Shown here: one piece after another, positions 37,310-46,144 of the stretch | Layout of the letters: every line of letters starts with the position of its first letter | How positions within the stretch are numbered: position 1 is the stretch's first letter | DNA from: Streptomyces umbrinus | GTDB lineage: Bacteria > Actinomycetota > Actinomycetes > Streptomycetales > Streptomycetaceae | NCBI RefSeq assembly: GCF_030817415.1 | Contig: NZ_JAUSZI010000002.1 | Coordinates: 1,054,001 to 1,118,000, forward strand | DNA: 64,000 bases | Reading direction: 5' to 3' | Program-made: the position numbers and the translations under genes | The notes under the pieces: model-generated | Seen by the model: the letters and a program-made list of their open reading frames with translations, nothing else | Databases searched by the model: none | Told to the model about the DNA's origin: nothing

Positions 37310-39025
37310 TCAGTGCGATTCACGGCTCACCTCCGAGCCGCTGGAGCCGACGAGGAAGTCCAGGTCGGCGCCCGTGTCGGCTTGGAGGACGTGGTCGACG
37401 TAGAGACGCTCCCAGCCACGCCGAGGGCTCGCGAAACCCGTGACGGTGGCCTTCGTGGGGGTCCTGCGGGCCAGTTCGTCGGCCGATACGTCGAGGTCGA
37501 TGCGGCGGGCCGGGACGTCGAGGCCGATGTGGTCCCCCGTACGAGCGAGGGCGAGCGGGCCGCCGGCCGCGGCCTCCGGGGCCACGTGCAGGACGACGGT
37601 GCCGTACGCGGTGCCGCTCATGCGGCCGTCGCAGACGCGGACCATGTCGCGGACGCCCTGTTCCAGGAGCTTCTTCGGGAGCGGCATGTTGGCCACCTCG
37701 GGCATGCCCGGGTAGCCCTTGGGGCCGCAGCCGCGCAGCACGAGGACCGAGTCGGCGTCGACGTCGAGATCGGGGTCGTCGATGCGGGCGTGGAAGTCCT
37801 CGATCGAGTCGAAGACGACCGCGCGGCCGCTGTGGCGCAGCAGGTGGGCGGAGGCCGCGGCGGGTTTGATGAGCGCGCCGTCCGGGGCGAGGTTGCCGCG
37901 GAGCACGGCGATGCCGCCCTCCGCGACGAGCGGTTCGGCACGGGTGCGGATGACCTCGCCGTCCCAGATCGGCGCGTCGTCGAGATGGTTCACGAGCGGT
38001 TCGCCGGTGACCGTGAGGGCGTCCGGGTCCAGCAGGTCGCGTACCTCGCGCAGGACGGCGGACAGGCCTCCGGCGCGGTGGAAGTCCTCCATGAGGAAGC
38101 GTCCGGCCGGCTGGAGGTCGACCAGGACCGGCACCCGGGAACCGATGCGGTCGAAGTCGTCGAGCGACAGGTCGATCCCCAACCGCCCCGCGATCGCCAG
38201 GAGATGGACGACCGCGTTGGTCGAGCCGCCGATCGCGGCCAGCGCGACGATCGCGTTGTGGAAGGACGCCTTGGTCAGGAAGGTGCCCGGCCGTCGGTCG
38301 AGGGCGACCATGTCCACCGCCAGCCGGCCGGTGCCGTGCGCGGCCTCCAGCAGTCGGCTGTCGGGGGCGGGGGTGCCGGCCACTCCTGGCACGACCGTGC
38401 CGAGGGCCTCGGCCACCAGCGCCATCGTGGAGGCGGTTCCCATGGTGTTGCAGTGCCCGCGGCTGCGGATCATCGCCGACTCGGAGCGGGTGAACTGCTC
38501 CTGGGAGAGCATGCCGGCCCGTACCTCCTCCGACAGCCGCCACACGTCGGTGCCGCACCCCAGCGGCGTACCGCGGAAGGTGCCGGTGAGCATCGGGCCG
38601 CCGGGCACGACGACGGCGGGCAGGTCCACCGAGGCGGCGGCCATCAGCAGCGACGGGATCGTCTTGTCGCAGCCTCCCAACAGGACGACGCCGTCGATGG
38701 GGTTGGCCCGCAGCATCTCCTCCGTGGCCATCGCCGCCATGTTGCGCCAGAGCATCGCCGTGGGCCGCACCTGTGTCTCGCCCAGCGACACCACGGGCAG
38801 GTCCAGCGGAATGCCGCCCGCCTCGTAGACGCCGTTGCGGACCGAGGCCGCCACCTCGTTCAGATGCGCGTTGCAGGGAGTCAGGTCCGAGGCGGTGTTG
38901 GCGATGGCGATCTGCGGGCGGCCGTCGAAGGCATCACCGGGCACGCCACGTCGCATCCACGCCCGGTGGATGTAGGCGTTGCGGTCCTGACCCGCGTACC
39001 ACTGGGCGCTGCGGAGCGTCACCAT
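37310..39025 (-). CDS. IlvD/Edd-family sugar-acid dehydratase
   Basis: 571 residues from ATG 39025 (AAGGAG upstream; eight further in-frame codons not used). Three Fe-S Cys are visible: TPCNAHL, GGCDKTIP and GHCNTMGTAS. IGGSTNAVVHLLAIAGRLGI, VFDSIEDFHARIDDP, LRGCGPKGYPGMPEVANMPLP and DGRMSGTAYGTVVLHVAPEAAAGGP are typical of the sugar-acid branch (arabonate, xylonate or gluconate dehydratases) rather than of the valine-pathway enzyme. It would remove water from an aldonate to a 2-keto-3-deoxy acid. Divergent from an IclR gene; operon with the SDR. Confidence 0.9.
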   Translation of the reverse strand: MVTLRSAQWYAGQDRNAYIHRAWMRRGVPGDAFDGRPQIAIANTASDLTPCNAHLNEVAASVRNGVYEAGGIPLDLPVVSLGETQVRPTAMLWRNMAAMATEEMLRANPIDGVVLLGGCDKTIPSLLMAAASVDLPAVVVPGGPMLTGTFRGTPLGCGTDVWRLSEEVRAGMLSQEQFTRSESAMIRSRGHCNTMGTASTMALVAEALGTVVPGVAGTPAPDSRLLEAAHGTGRLAVDMVALDRRPGTFLTKASFHNAIVALAAIGGSTNAVVHLLAIAGRLGIDLSLDDFDRIGSRVPVLVDLQPAGRFLMEDFHRAGGLSAVLREVRDLLDPDALTVTGEPLVNHLDDAPIWDGEVIRTRAEPLVAEGGIAVLRGNLAPDGALIKPAAASAHLLRHSGRAVVFDSIEDFHARIDDPDLDVDADSVLVLRGCGPKGYPGMPEVANMPLPKKLLEQGVRDMVRVCDGRMSGTAYGTVVLHVAPEAAAGGPLALARTGDHIGLDVPARRIDLDVSADELARRTPTKATVTGFASPRRGWERLYVDHVLQADTGADLDFLVGSSGSEVSRESH

Positions 39026-39033
39026 TGAACTCC

Positions 39034-39068
39034 TTCCAATAATCGACACAGGGGTCTAATCTTTGGAA
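39034..39068. promoter_or_regulatory. Possible IclR operator between dehydratase and iclR genes
   Basis: TTCCAA (39034-39039) and TTGGAA (39063-39068) are inverted hexamers 23 bases apart in the 47-base intergenic region. IclR-family targets often carry TGGAA/TTCCA-type halves. TTCCAA also lies next to the dehydratase ribosome site. Candidate only. Confidence 0.45.
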
Positions 39069-39072
39069 CGCC

Positions 39073-39897
39073 ATGAAGCATACGCAGACGTTCGAAGGAT
39101 CGACAGACCCCGACGCGGACGGCTCAACAGGCGCCGACAGCAGCCGACTTGTGGGCTCGGACCGGGTGCTCGCCGTCCTCAAGGAACTCGCCCGGTATCC
39201 CGATGGGGTGGGTCTTGAGGAGCTGACACGGGTGATCGGCAGCCCCAAGCCGACCGTGCACCGGGCGCTCGGTGCCCTGCGCCGGGCCGGTCTGGCCGAC
39301 CAGGACGTCCGCGGCCGGTATGTGCTCGGCGACGAGTTCCTGCGGATGGCCTTCGCCCACCACGAGGCCCGCCCCGAGCACGTACGTATCCGTCCCGCGC
39401 TGGAGGCACTGGCCCACCGGTTCGGCGAGACCTCGCACTACGCGGTCCTGGACGGCCGCGAGGTCGTCTACCGCGCCAAGGTCGACCCGCCGACCGGGGC
39501 CGTCCGGCTGACCTCCACGGTGGGCGGCCGCAATCCCGCGCACACCACCGGCGTCGGAAAGCTGCTGCTCGCCCAGCAGTTGGACACGCTCGACGACGTC
39601 GAGGCCTGGATCGGCTCGACGCCCCTGGTACGCCGCACTCCGCGGACCCTGTACACGGCCGCCGCCCTGCACGGCGAACTGCGGATCACGCGCGAACGCG
39701 GCTACGGCCTCGACGACCAGGAGAACGAGACCGGTGTCAACTGCCTCTCCCTGCCCGTGTACGCGACCTCGCCGACGACCGCCTCCGGCGCTCTGAGCAT
39801 CAGCGCGCTGGCGTACCGGACTCCCCTGGAGACCCTGGTCGGCGCCCTCGACGAGATCCGTGCCGTACTCGGGCCTCTGGGAGAGCCGCACCGGTGA
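39073..39897 (+). CDS. IclR-family regulator of the sugar-acid locus
   Basis: 274 residues. N-terminal winged helix (SDRVLAVLKELARYPDGVGLEELTRVIGSPKPTVHRALGALRRAGLADQD), then the effector domain with FGETSHYAVLDGREVVYRAKVD, TTGVGKLLLAQQL, GYGLDDQENETGVNCLSLPVYA. ATG 39073. It sits between the divergent dehydratase-SDR unit and the FAH-dehydrogenase genes, and probably controls both in response to the sugar acid or its keto-deoxy product. Confidence 0.93.
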   Translation: MKHTQTFEGSTDPDADGSTGADSSRLVGSDRVLAVLKELARYPDGVGLEELTRVIGSPKPTVHRALGALRRAGLADQDVRGRYVLGDEFLRMAFAHHEARPEHVRIRPALEALAHRFGETSHYAVLDGREVVYRAKVDPPTGAVRLTSTVGGRNPAHTTGVGKLLLAQQLDTLDDVEAWIGSTPLVRRTPRTLYTAAALHGELRITRERGYGLDDQENETGVNCLSLPVYATSPTTASGALSISALAYRTPLETLVGALDEIRAVLGPLGEPHR

Positions 39898-39994
39898 CCG
39901 ACCCACCGTCGGGGTCGACTGTCCGGGCCAGGACCCGGTCATCCCTCATCTCCCCCTCCCCCGCCTCGCCGTCCCACCATTGGAGACTGACCTC

Positions 39995-40855
39995 GTGCAC
40001 CTCATGCGTATCGGCGCCGTCGGCGCCGAGAAGCCCGTCGCCCGTATCGACGACGAGACATACGTCGATCTCTCCGATGTCGTCACGGACTTCGACGAGG
40101 CGTTCTTCGGCTCGGGCGGCATCGACCGCATACGCCCCGTCGTGGCCGAGCGGGTGGCCGCGGGTCAGATGGCGCGGTTCGCCGGGGAACGTGTCGGCGC
40201 CCCGATCGCGCGCCCGCACCAGATCCTGTGCATCGGCCTCAACTACCGCGACCACGCGACCGAGACCGGCATGCCTGTTCCCGACGAGCCGATCCTCTTC
40301 ACCAAGTCGCCCAACACGCTCGTCGGCCCGAACGACGACGTGCGTATCCCGCGCGGCTCCACCAAGACCGACTGGGAGGTGGAGCTCGGCATCGTGATCG
40401 GCCGCCGCACCAGCTATCTGGACTCGGTGGACGAGGCACGCGACGCCATCGCCGGTTACGTGGTCGTCAACGACGTCAGCGAGCGGGCCTTCCAGTTGGA
40501 ACGCGGCGGGCAATGGGCCAAGGGCAAGTCCGCCGAGACCTTCAACCCCGCCGGTCCCTGGCTGGCCACCCCGGACGAGATCGGCGACGTACTGGCGCTG
40601 GACATGTGGCTGGACGTCAACGGGGTGCGCCGACAGAGCGGCAGCACCAAGACGATGGTCTTCGACCCGTACTTCATCGTGCACTACCTGAGTCAGTTCC
40701 TCGTCCTGGAACCCGGTGACCTCATCAACACGGGCACCCCGCCCGGCGTCGGCATGGGGTTCAGCCCGCCGGTGTGGCTGCAGCCCGGTGATGTCATGGA
40801 GCTGGGCATCAAGGACCTCGGCGCCCAGCGCCAGCACGTGCTCGGGCCGCGGTGA
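39995..40855 (+). CDS. Fumarylacetoacetate hydrolase-family enzyme
   Basis: 286 residues from GTG 39995 (GGAGA at 39982-39986); ATG 40004 is the other choice. The metal site is clear: HxxE in HATETGM region, then DWEVELGIVIG (E-x-E) and VNDVSERAFQ with Asp; GTPPGVGMGFSPPVWLQPGDVMELGI is the family's C-terminal signature. Members cleave C-C bonds of diketo acids or dehydrate keto-deoxy sugars. With the IlvD dehydratase and SDR it fits a 2,4-diketo-3-deoxy-sugar-acid hydrolase producing pyruvate and an aldonic/hydroxy acid. Stop overlaps the start of the dehydrogenase gene (GTGA). Confidence 0.9.
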   Translation: MHLMRIGAVGAEKPVARIDDETYVDLSDVVTDFDEAFFGSGGIDRIRPVVAERVAAGQMARFAGERVGAPIARPHQILCIGLNYRDHATETGMPVPDEPILFTKSPNTLVGPNDDVRIPRGSTKTDWEVELGIVIGRRTSYLDSVDEARDAIAGYVVVNDVSERAFQLERGGQWAKGKSAETFNPAGPWLATPDEIGDVLALDMWLDVNGVRRQSGSTKTMVFDPYFIVHYLSQFLVLEPGDLINTGTPPGVGMGFSPPVWLQPGDVMELGIKDLGAQRQHVLGPR

Positions 40856-41884
40856 GCTCCCGCCTGATGCGTGCCTTCGTACTGACCGGTCCCGGGAAGT
40901 ACGCGGTGCAGGAGGTTCCGGTGCCGGTGGCCGTTCCCGGCGAGGTCGTCGTCGATGTCGAGCGGGTCGGCGTGTGCGGCACCGACGTCGAATTCTTCAC
41001 GCGGTGCGATGGCCTACCTCCACCAGGGCCACTCCACCTACCCGACGCGGATCGGCCACGAGTGGGCCGGTCGCGTGGCCGCGGTCGGCGACGGCGTCGA
41101 TCCCGCCTGGATCGGCAGGCGGGTCATGGGCGACACCATGCTCGGCTGCGGCCTCTGCCGGCGTTGCCGCCGGGGTCACCAGCATGTGTGCGAGAAGCGG
41201 CAGGAGGTCGGCATACGCGGGCAGCGGCCGGGCGCTCTGGCGGAGCAACTCGCGGTACCGGCCTCCTCGTTGCACGCTCTGCCCGACTCCGTCGGTCCCG
41301 TACTCGGCGCGCTGGTGGAGCCGGGCGGCAACGCCCTGCGCGCCGCACAGGCCGCCGAACTACGGTCCGGCGACCGGGCGTTGGTGCTGGGCCCGGGGAC
41401 CATAGGGCTGTTGGTCGCGATGTTCGCCCGCGCCGCCGGTGCGGAGGTGCATCTGATGGGCCGCACCGAAGAGTCGCTCGCCTTCGCCCGCACGCTGGAC
41501 TTCGCACACGTATGGACGGAGGGCTCCGTCCCGGGCCTGCCGTTCGACGCCGTGATCGACGCCTCCAACGCCGTCCATCTGCCCGGCCGGGCGCTGGAGT
41601 CGGTCGAACCGGCCGGCCGCGTCGTGTACGTGGGACTGGCCGGTGAGCCGAGCCGGATCGACACCCGCACCCTCGCCCTCAAGGACGTCACGGCGGTCGG
41701 CATCCTGTCCGCCTCACCCGGCCTCGACGCCACGATCCGCGCCTACGCCGACGGATCCGTCGACCCCGGCCCTCTCGTCGCCGCGACCGTCGGCCTGGAT
41801 CAGGTCGGTGACGTCCTGGCCGGCATCCGCCCGCCCCACGCCGGGCCTGGCCCCAAGATCCATGTCGATCCTCGACTGACCTGA
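40852..41884 (+). pseudogene. Zinc-dependent medium-chain dehydrogenase, frameshifted
   Basis: GTG 40852 overlaps the hydrolase stop. The first frame gives MRAFVLTGPGKYAVQEVPVP..VERVGVCGTDVEFFTR, and a +1 frame continues MAYLHQGHSTYPTRIGHEWAGRVAAVG... to 41884. The join lies at about 41001-41010 (GCGGTGCGAT); dropping one base would restore FFTRAMAYLHQG. Catalytic zinc ligands (Cys in VCGTD, His in IGHEW) and the structural zinc Cys set in CGLCRRCRRGHQHVCEK are all kept, as is GPGTIGLL for NAD. It would oxidise the sugar or polyol at the start of the pathway. Recent mutation or sequencing error. Confidence 0.85.
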
Positions 41885-41989
41885 GCAGGACCTGGCCCAC
41901 AGCAACGAGGCCGAGGCCCACCGTGACGCGGAGCGTCTGCAGGGGCTTCGAGGCGTTCGTGCGCCCTCCGCGCCGGGGCGAATTCGAGG

Positions 41990-42003
41990 GGTCGTTGCAA
42001 CAC
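41990..42003 (+). repeat. Left terminal inverted repeat of the IS30 element
   Basis: GGTCGTTGCAACAC; pairs with the right end with a single mismatch. Confidence 0.75.
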
Positions 42004-42015
42004 GTGGTCGGTTGT

Positions 42016-43236
42016 TCAGGCCGCGAGTAGTTTAGACAGGCGCTCGGCTGGGGTTTCCCAGCCGAGCGTTTTGCGTGGGCGGCTGTTGAGTTCGGCGGCG
42101 GCTGCGTCCAGGTGCTTGCGGGTGTGGACGGACAGGTCGGTGCCCTTGGGGAAGTACTGCCGCAGCAGGCCGTTGGTGTTCTCGTTCGAGCCGCGCTGCC
42201 AGGGACTGGCCGGGTTGCAGAAGTAGACCGGGATGTCGGTGGCGATGGTGAATGCCTGGTGGGCGGCCATCTCCGAGCCCTGGTCCCAGGTGAGGGAACG
42301 CCGCAGGTGGGGCGGCAGGGTTTGGACGGTTTCCACGAGAGCGTCGCGGGTGCTGGCCGCGCTGTGGTCGATGGGCAGGTGGACCAGCATCACGTAACGG
42401 GTGGTGCGTTCGACGAGTGTGCCGATCGCCGATTTGTGGTCCTTGCCGATGATGAGGTCGCCTTCCCAGTGTCCTGGGACGGCCCGGTCGTCGGCTTCTG
42501 CCGGGCGGTCGCTGACCATGACCATGTTCGGGATCGATCGGGGCTGGCGCTTGTATGCCTGCCGGTGAGGACGTCGGCGGGCGCGTCCGCTGCGCAGGGC
42601 GCGGGCCAGTTCCCGGCGCAGTTCGCCCCGTCCCTGGACGTAGAGGGCCTGGTAGATCGTCTCGTGGGTCACGTGCATCTCCGGCCGGCTGGGGAACCGT
42701 ATGCGCAGAGCGTGGCAGATCTGTTCCGGGCTCCACCGCAGGGTCAGGTGGTCCTGGACGAAGTCCCGCAGTTCGGCGCTCTGGCCGATCTTCCCCGGCT
42801 TGGGGCGGGGCCGGCGGGCGTCGGCGCGGGCCTGGGCGGCGTGGGGCCGGTACTGGCCGTTGGTGGGATGCCGGTTGCGGCGGATCTCCCTGCTGATGGT
42901 CGAGGGGCTGCGGCCCAGCTCGGCGGCGATCGCGCGGATGGTGGTTCTCTCGCGGAGCCGGTCGGCTATGTGGATGCGGTCAGCCTCGCGCAGGTAGCGG
43001 GAAGGGCCAGAAGGAGGCGGCGCCTCCTGGTAGATCGGAGGCGCCGCCTTCTTCCGGCCGACGTTCGCGTGTGAACCGTTACGCCATCTTTTGCCGGTCC
43101 GCAGGTTGATGCCGACGATTCGGCAGGCTTCCTGACTGCTCACGCCTTGCTGCATGAGCTGGAAGTATGCGGCCCGTTCCCGGTCCAGCTTCTTCGGCCC
43201 CTGCCGCTGGCGTTCCTTGCGTACTTCGAAGTCCAT
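42016..43236 (-). CDS. IS30-family transposase
   Basis: 406 residues, full length. N-terminal helix-turn-helix units (QQGVSSQEACRIVGINLRTGKRW and RTTIRAIAAELGRSPSTISREIRRN, the IS30 signature), then the DDE core: D260 in GHWEGDLIIGKDHKSAIGTLVERTTRY, D318 in WDQGSEMA, E352 in PWQRGSNENTNGLLRQYFPKGTDL. All three catalytic residues are intact, so the element may still move. ATG 43236. Cut-and-paste or circle-forming transposition as known for IS30. Confidence 0.95.
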   Translation of the reverse strand: MDFEVRKERQRQGPKKLDRERAAYFQLMQQGVSSQEACRIVGINLRTGKRWRNGSHANVGRKKAAPPIYQEAPPPSGPSRYLREADRIHIADRLRERTTIRAIAAELGRSPSTISREIRRNRHPTNGQYRPHAAQARADARRPRPKPGKIGQSAELRDFVQDHLTLRWSPEQICHALRIRFPSRPEMHVTHETIYQALYVQGRGELRRELARALRSGRARRRPHRQAYKRQPRSIPNMVMVSDRPAEADDRAVPGHWEGDLIIGKDHKSAIGTLVERTTRYVMLVHLPIDHSAASTRDALVETVQTLPPHLRRSLTWDQGSEMAAHQAFTIATDIPVYFCNPASPWQRGSNENTNGLLRQYFPKGTDLSVHTRKHLDAAAAELNSRPRKTLGWETPAERLSKLLAA

Positions 43237-43254
43237 CGCATCCCCTGACTGGGG

Positions 43255-43268
43255 GTGTTGCGACGACC
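43255..43268 (-). repeat. Right terminal inverted repeat of the IS30 element
   Basis: GTGTTGCGACGACC; complement of the left end with one mismatch (T/C). Bases 43269-43617 beyond it hold no gene; a lone TTGACA at 43418-43423 has no good -10 partner. Confidence 0.75.
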
Positions 43269-43617
43269 ACTAGAACTCAAGCGGTGGGAGGGGGCACTTC
43301 ACCGGCGTGGGAGTGCGCGCTCGTCGGGGGGCTGCTTCGGGCCGTGGGGTGGCGTCGTCGGGGCGTGAACACGCCCCTTTCGCGCGGTTCCCGAGTGGCG
43401 GTCGAGGCTGTTTGGCTTTGACATGCAGCGCGTGCTGCCAAGTTGCCCGGACCATAACGAGGGTGCCGTCCGGGCGTTCCCCCCACCCCGGCCTCCCTGA
43501 CAGCGGGTCAGGTCCGAGCCGCCCGCACCCTTCCTGAGTCCCGAAGCCCCCGACACCACCCTGTTCAGCCATGTTCGTGCGCGTCCCCTCACGTCCGCTC
43601 ATGCCTTGGGAGGAAAT

Positions 43618-45045
43618 GTGTCTGCCCCGGAAAGCTCGCCCGAAAGCGCCGCCGGGCCCACCGACGAACAACGCTTCACCAGCCTCAGCACCCAGGCGGC
43701 GCGTCAGCTCGCCACCACCACCAAGTCCGAACCGCAGATGCAGGCCATCACCTCGCGATGGCTGCTCAAGATGCTGCCGTGGGTGGACATCAAGGGCGGC
43801 ACCTACCGGGTGAACCGGCGACTCCAGCTCCGCGTCGGCCGGGGCCGGGTGCAGTTCGAGCAGAACGGCGCGGACGACATCAAGGTCATCCCCCAGACAC
43901 TGACCGAACTGCCCGCCCTGCGCGGCTACTCCGACACCGCGGCCCTCAAGGAGATCTCCTCCCGCTTCCGGGTGCGGGAGGTACGCGCCGGCCAGATCAT
44001 CTTCGACGCCGGACAGCCCGTCACGGAGGCCTACCTCGTCGTCCACGGCCGGTTCACCCGCTACACCATCGGAAAGTACGGCGAGGAGGAGGTCACCGGC
44101 GTCATCACGGACGGCGACGGAATGGGGGACGAGGCGATCGGCCAGGCCGACCCCCTGTGGCTCAACTCGGTGCGGGCCGAGACCACGGGCGTGGTCCTCG
44201 CCCTCAACTGGGACACCCTGAGGCAGTTCGTCGACCGCACCCCGTCCCTCGCCGCCCAGTTGGACGCGTTCGCACAGCAGCAGAGCAAACCGATGAACCG
44301 CAAGGGCGAGGCCGATGTCCCCGTACAGGCCGGCCATGTGGGCGAGCCGGTCCTCGCCGGCGGCTTCGTCGACTACGACCTCGTCCCGCGCGAGTACGAG
44401 CTGTCCCTCACCCAGACCGTGCTGCGCGTCCACACCAGGGTCGCCGACCTCTACAACCATCCGATGGACCAGACCGAGCAGCAACTGCGCCTGACCGTCG
44501 AGGAGATCCGCGAGCGCCAGGAGTGGGAGCTGGTCAACAACCGCGAGTTCGGTCTGCTGCACAACGTCGACCACGGCCAGCGCGTCAGCACGTACTCGGG
44601 TGCGCCCACGCCCGACGACCTCGACGAGCTGCTGTCGATGCGCCGCAAGACCCGGCTGTTCCTGGCCCATCCGAAGGCGATCTCCGCCTTCTTCCGGCAC
44701 TGCAACCGGCGCGGCCTGGTGCCCGGAACGGTGAACGTCGAGGGCCACGAGGTGCCCTCCTGGCGGGGTGTTCCGTTCTTTCCCTGCGGCAAGATCCCGA
44801 TCAGTCCGCAGCACACCAGCAGCATCATCGCGTTGCGCACCGGAGAGAAGGACCAGGGGGTCGTCGGGCTCCACCAGACCGGCATCCCCGAGGAGTTCGA
44901 GCCCGGTCTGAACGTGCGGTTCATGGGCATCGACACCACCGCGATCATGAGCTACCTCGTCACCGCCTACTACTCGATGGCCATCCTCGTGCCCGACGCC
45001 GCGGGGATCCTGGAGAACGTCCAGGTCGGGCGGACCGCGGAATGA
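43618..45045 (+). CDS. eshA: Family 2B encapsulin shell protein with cNMP-binding domain (EshA)
   Basis: 475 residues. The start GTG 43618 follows GGGAGG closely; TTG 43606 is in frame upstream. The chain is an HK97-type shell protein interrupted by a cyclic-nucleotide-binding-like domain (about 108-220: [33 protein letters not shown], then GDEAIGQ and SVRAET as the phosphate cassette). After it the capsid fold resumes ([28 protein letters not shown]..., [36 protein letters not shown]). In Streptomyces this protein (EshA) is linked to 2-MIB genes, and family 2B shells enclose terpene synthases. Stop overlaps the next start (ATGA). It is a compartment protein, not a Crp-type regulator: no helix-turn-helix. 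Confidence 0.92.
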   Translation: MSAPESSPESAAGPTDEQRFTSLSTQAARQLATTTKSEPQMQAITSRWLLKMLPWVDIKGGTYRVNRRLQLRVGRGRVQFEQNGADDIKVIPQTLTELPALRGYSDTAALKEISSRFRVREVRAGQIIFDAGQPVTEAYLVVHGRFTRYTIGKYGEEEVTGVITDGDGMGDEAIGQADPLWLNSVRAETTGVVLALNWDTLRQFVDRTPSLAAQLDAFAQQQSKPMNRKGEADVPVQAGHVGEPVLAGGFVDYDLVPREYELSLTQTVLRVHTRVADLYNHPMDQTEQQLRLTVEEIRERQEWELVNNREFGLLHNVDHGQRVSTYSGAPTPDDLDELLSMRRKTRLFLAHPKAISAFFRHCNRRGLVPGTVNVEGHEVPSWRGVPFFPCGKIPISPQHTSSIIALRTGEKDQGVVGLHQTGIPEEFEPGLNVRFMGIDTTAIMSYLVTAYYSMAILVPDAAGILENVQVGRTAE

Positions 45046-46094
45046 GCACACCGTCGGCCTCCGGTTCGCGGTCGCGGCTGCCCGGTCCGCCGAGCCTCGC
45101 CCGCCCGCCCCGGCGGGGCGGGGCCATCCCCGGGCTGCGGTACCGGCCCGTCGCCCCCGCCGACCCGGCCAAGGCCGCCGAGGTCGACCGCAGGCTGGAG
45201 GAGTGGGCGCACGGGCTGGACCTGTTCCCGGCGGCATGGAAGGGGGACTTCTCCGGCTTCCAGTTCGGCCGGGCCGTCGTCCTGCAGCACCCCGGCGCGG
45301 CCGACCTCGAACGCCTCACCTCGGCAGGCAAGTTGCTCCTCGCCGAGAACCTCGTCGACAACCTCTACTGCGAAGAGGACGAGGGCAAGGGCGGCTCACC
45401 ACGCGGGCTGGGCGGCCGGCTGATCATGGCCCAGGCGGCACTCGATCCCTACCACGGCACTCCCGAGCTGGAGGAGGAGTGGCGCCGCGGCGTACGGGCC
45501 GACGGGCCGCTTCGCTCGTACCACTTCGCGCTGCGGGACTACGCCGTCTTCGCCACTCCCAGTCAGACCGACAGGTTCGTGCACGACATCGCCCGGCTGC
45601 ATCTGGGCTACCTCGGCGAGGCCGCCTGGTCGGAGATCCGGTACGTGCCGCAGGTGTGGGAGTACCTGGTGATGCGGCAGTTCAACAACTTCCGGCCCTG
45701 TCTGTCGATCGTCGACGCCGTGGACGGATACGAACTGCCCGAGGCCGTGTACGCCCGGCCGGAGATCCAGCGGATCACCGCCCTCGCGTGCAACGCCACC
45801 ACGATCGTCAACGACCTGTACTCCTTCACCAAGGAGCTGGCCAGCGATCCGACACATCGGAATCTGCCCCAGGTCATCGCCGCGAACGAGAAGCGCGGTC
45901 TGAAGGCCGCGTATCTCAAGGCGGTCGAGATCCACAACAGGATCATGGCGGCGTTCAAGGAGGAGTCGGCACTCCTGTCCGCCACCTCACCCCTGGTCGA
46001 GCGCTATGCACAGGGACTGTCCGACTGGGTGGCCGGCAACCACGAGTGGCACGCCACCAACACCCACCGCTACCACTTGCCCAACTACTGGTGA
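45042..46094 (+). CDS. 2-methylisoborneol synthase (type I terpene cyclase)
   Basis: 350 residues. It cyclises 2-methyl-GPP to 2-methylisoborneol. A disordered Pro/Arg/Gly-rich N-terminus (1-32, [20 protein letters not shown]) precedes the alpha-helical cyclase and is the probable encapsulin-loading segment. Metal motif 1 is D106-N-L-Y-C-E-E-D113, with Asn where many relatives have a second Asp. Motif 2, N257-D-L-Y-S261-F-T-K-E265, is complete. The end HRYHLPNYW carries the Arg-Tyr pair that senses diphosphate. Translationally coupled to eshA, 50 bases before the methyltransferase gene. Confidence 0.93.
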   Translation: MSTPSASGSRSRLPGPPSLARPPRRGGAIPGLRYRPVAPADPAKAAEVDRRLEEWAHGLDLFPAAWKGDFSGFQFGRAVVLQHPGAADLERLTSAGKLLLAENLVDNLYCEEDEGKGGSPRGLGGRLIMAQAALDPYHGTPELEEEWRRGVRADGPLRSYHFALRDYAVFATPSQTDRFVHDIARLHLGYLGEAAWSEIRYVPQVWEYLVMRQFNNFRPCLSIVDAVDGYELPEAVYARPEIQRITALACNATTIVNDLYSFTKELASDPTHRNLPQVIAANEKRGLKAAYLKAVEIHNRIMAAFKEESALLSATSPLVERYAQGLSDWVAGNHEWHATNTHRYHLPNYW

Positions 46095-46144
46095 AGCGCG
46101 CGCAACTGACACACTGTCACACGCACCATCACGAGGAGTCACCG

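Larger units (their letters stand above)
41990..43268 (-). mobile_element. IS30-family insertion sequence, apparently intact
   Basis: About 1.28 kb with one full transposase gene and terminal inverted repeats: GGTCGTTGCAACAC at the left end (41990-42003) and GTGTTGCGACGACC at the right end (43255-43268), 13 of 14 matching. No clear target duplication could be read. It sits between the sugar-acid locus and the 2-MIB cluster. Confidence 0.85.

Noticed and set aside
37313..39028. 571-codon open frame opposite the IlvD/Edd gene
   Set aside because: Mirror of the dehydratase reading frame; composition typical of antisense third-position GC.
43618..45045. Interpretation as a Crp/Fnr-type transcription regulator
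   Set aside because: A cNMP-like domain is present but no helix-turn-helix; the rest matches encapsulin shell regions and the operon context is 2-MIB.
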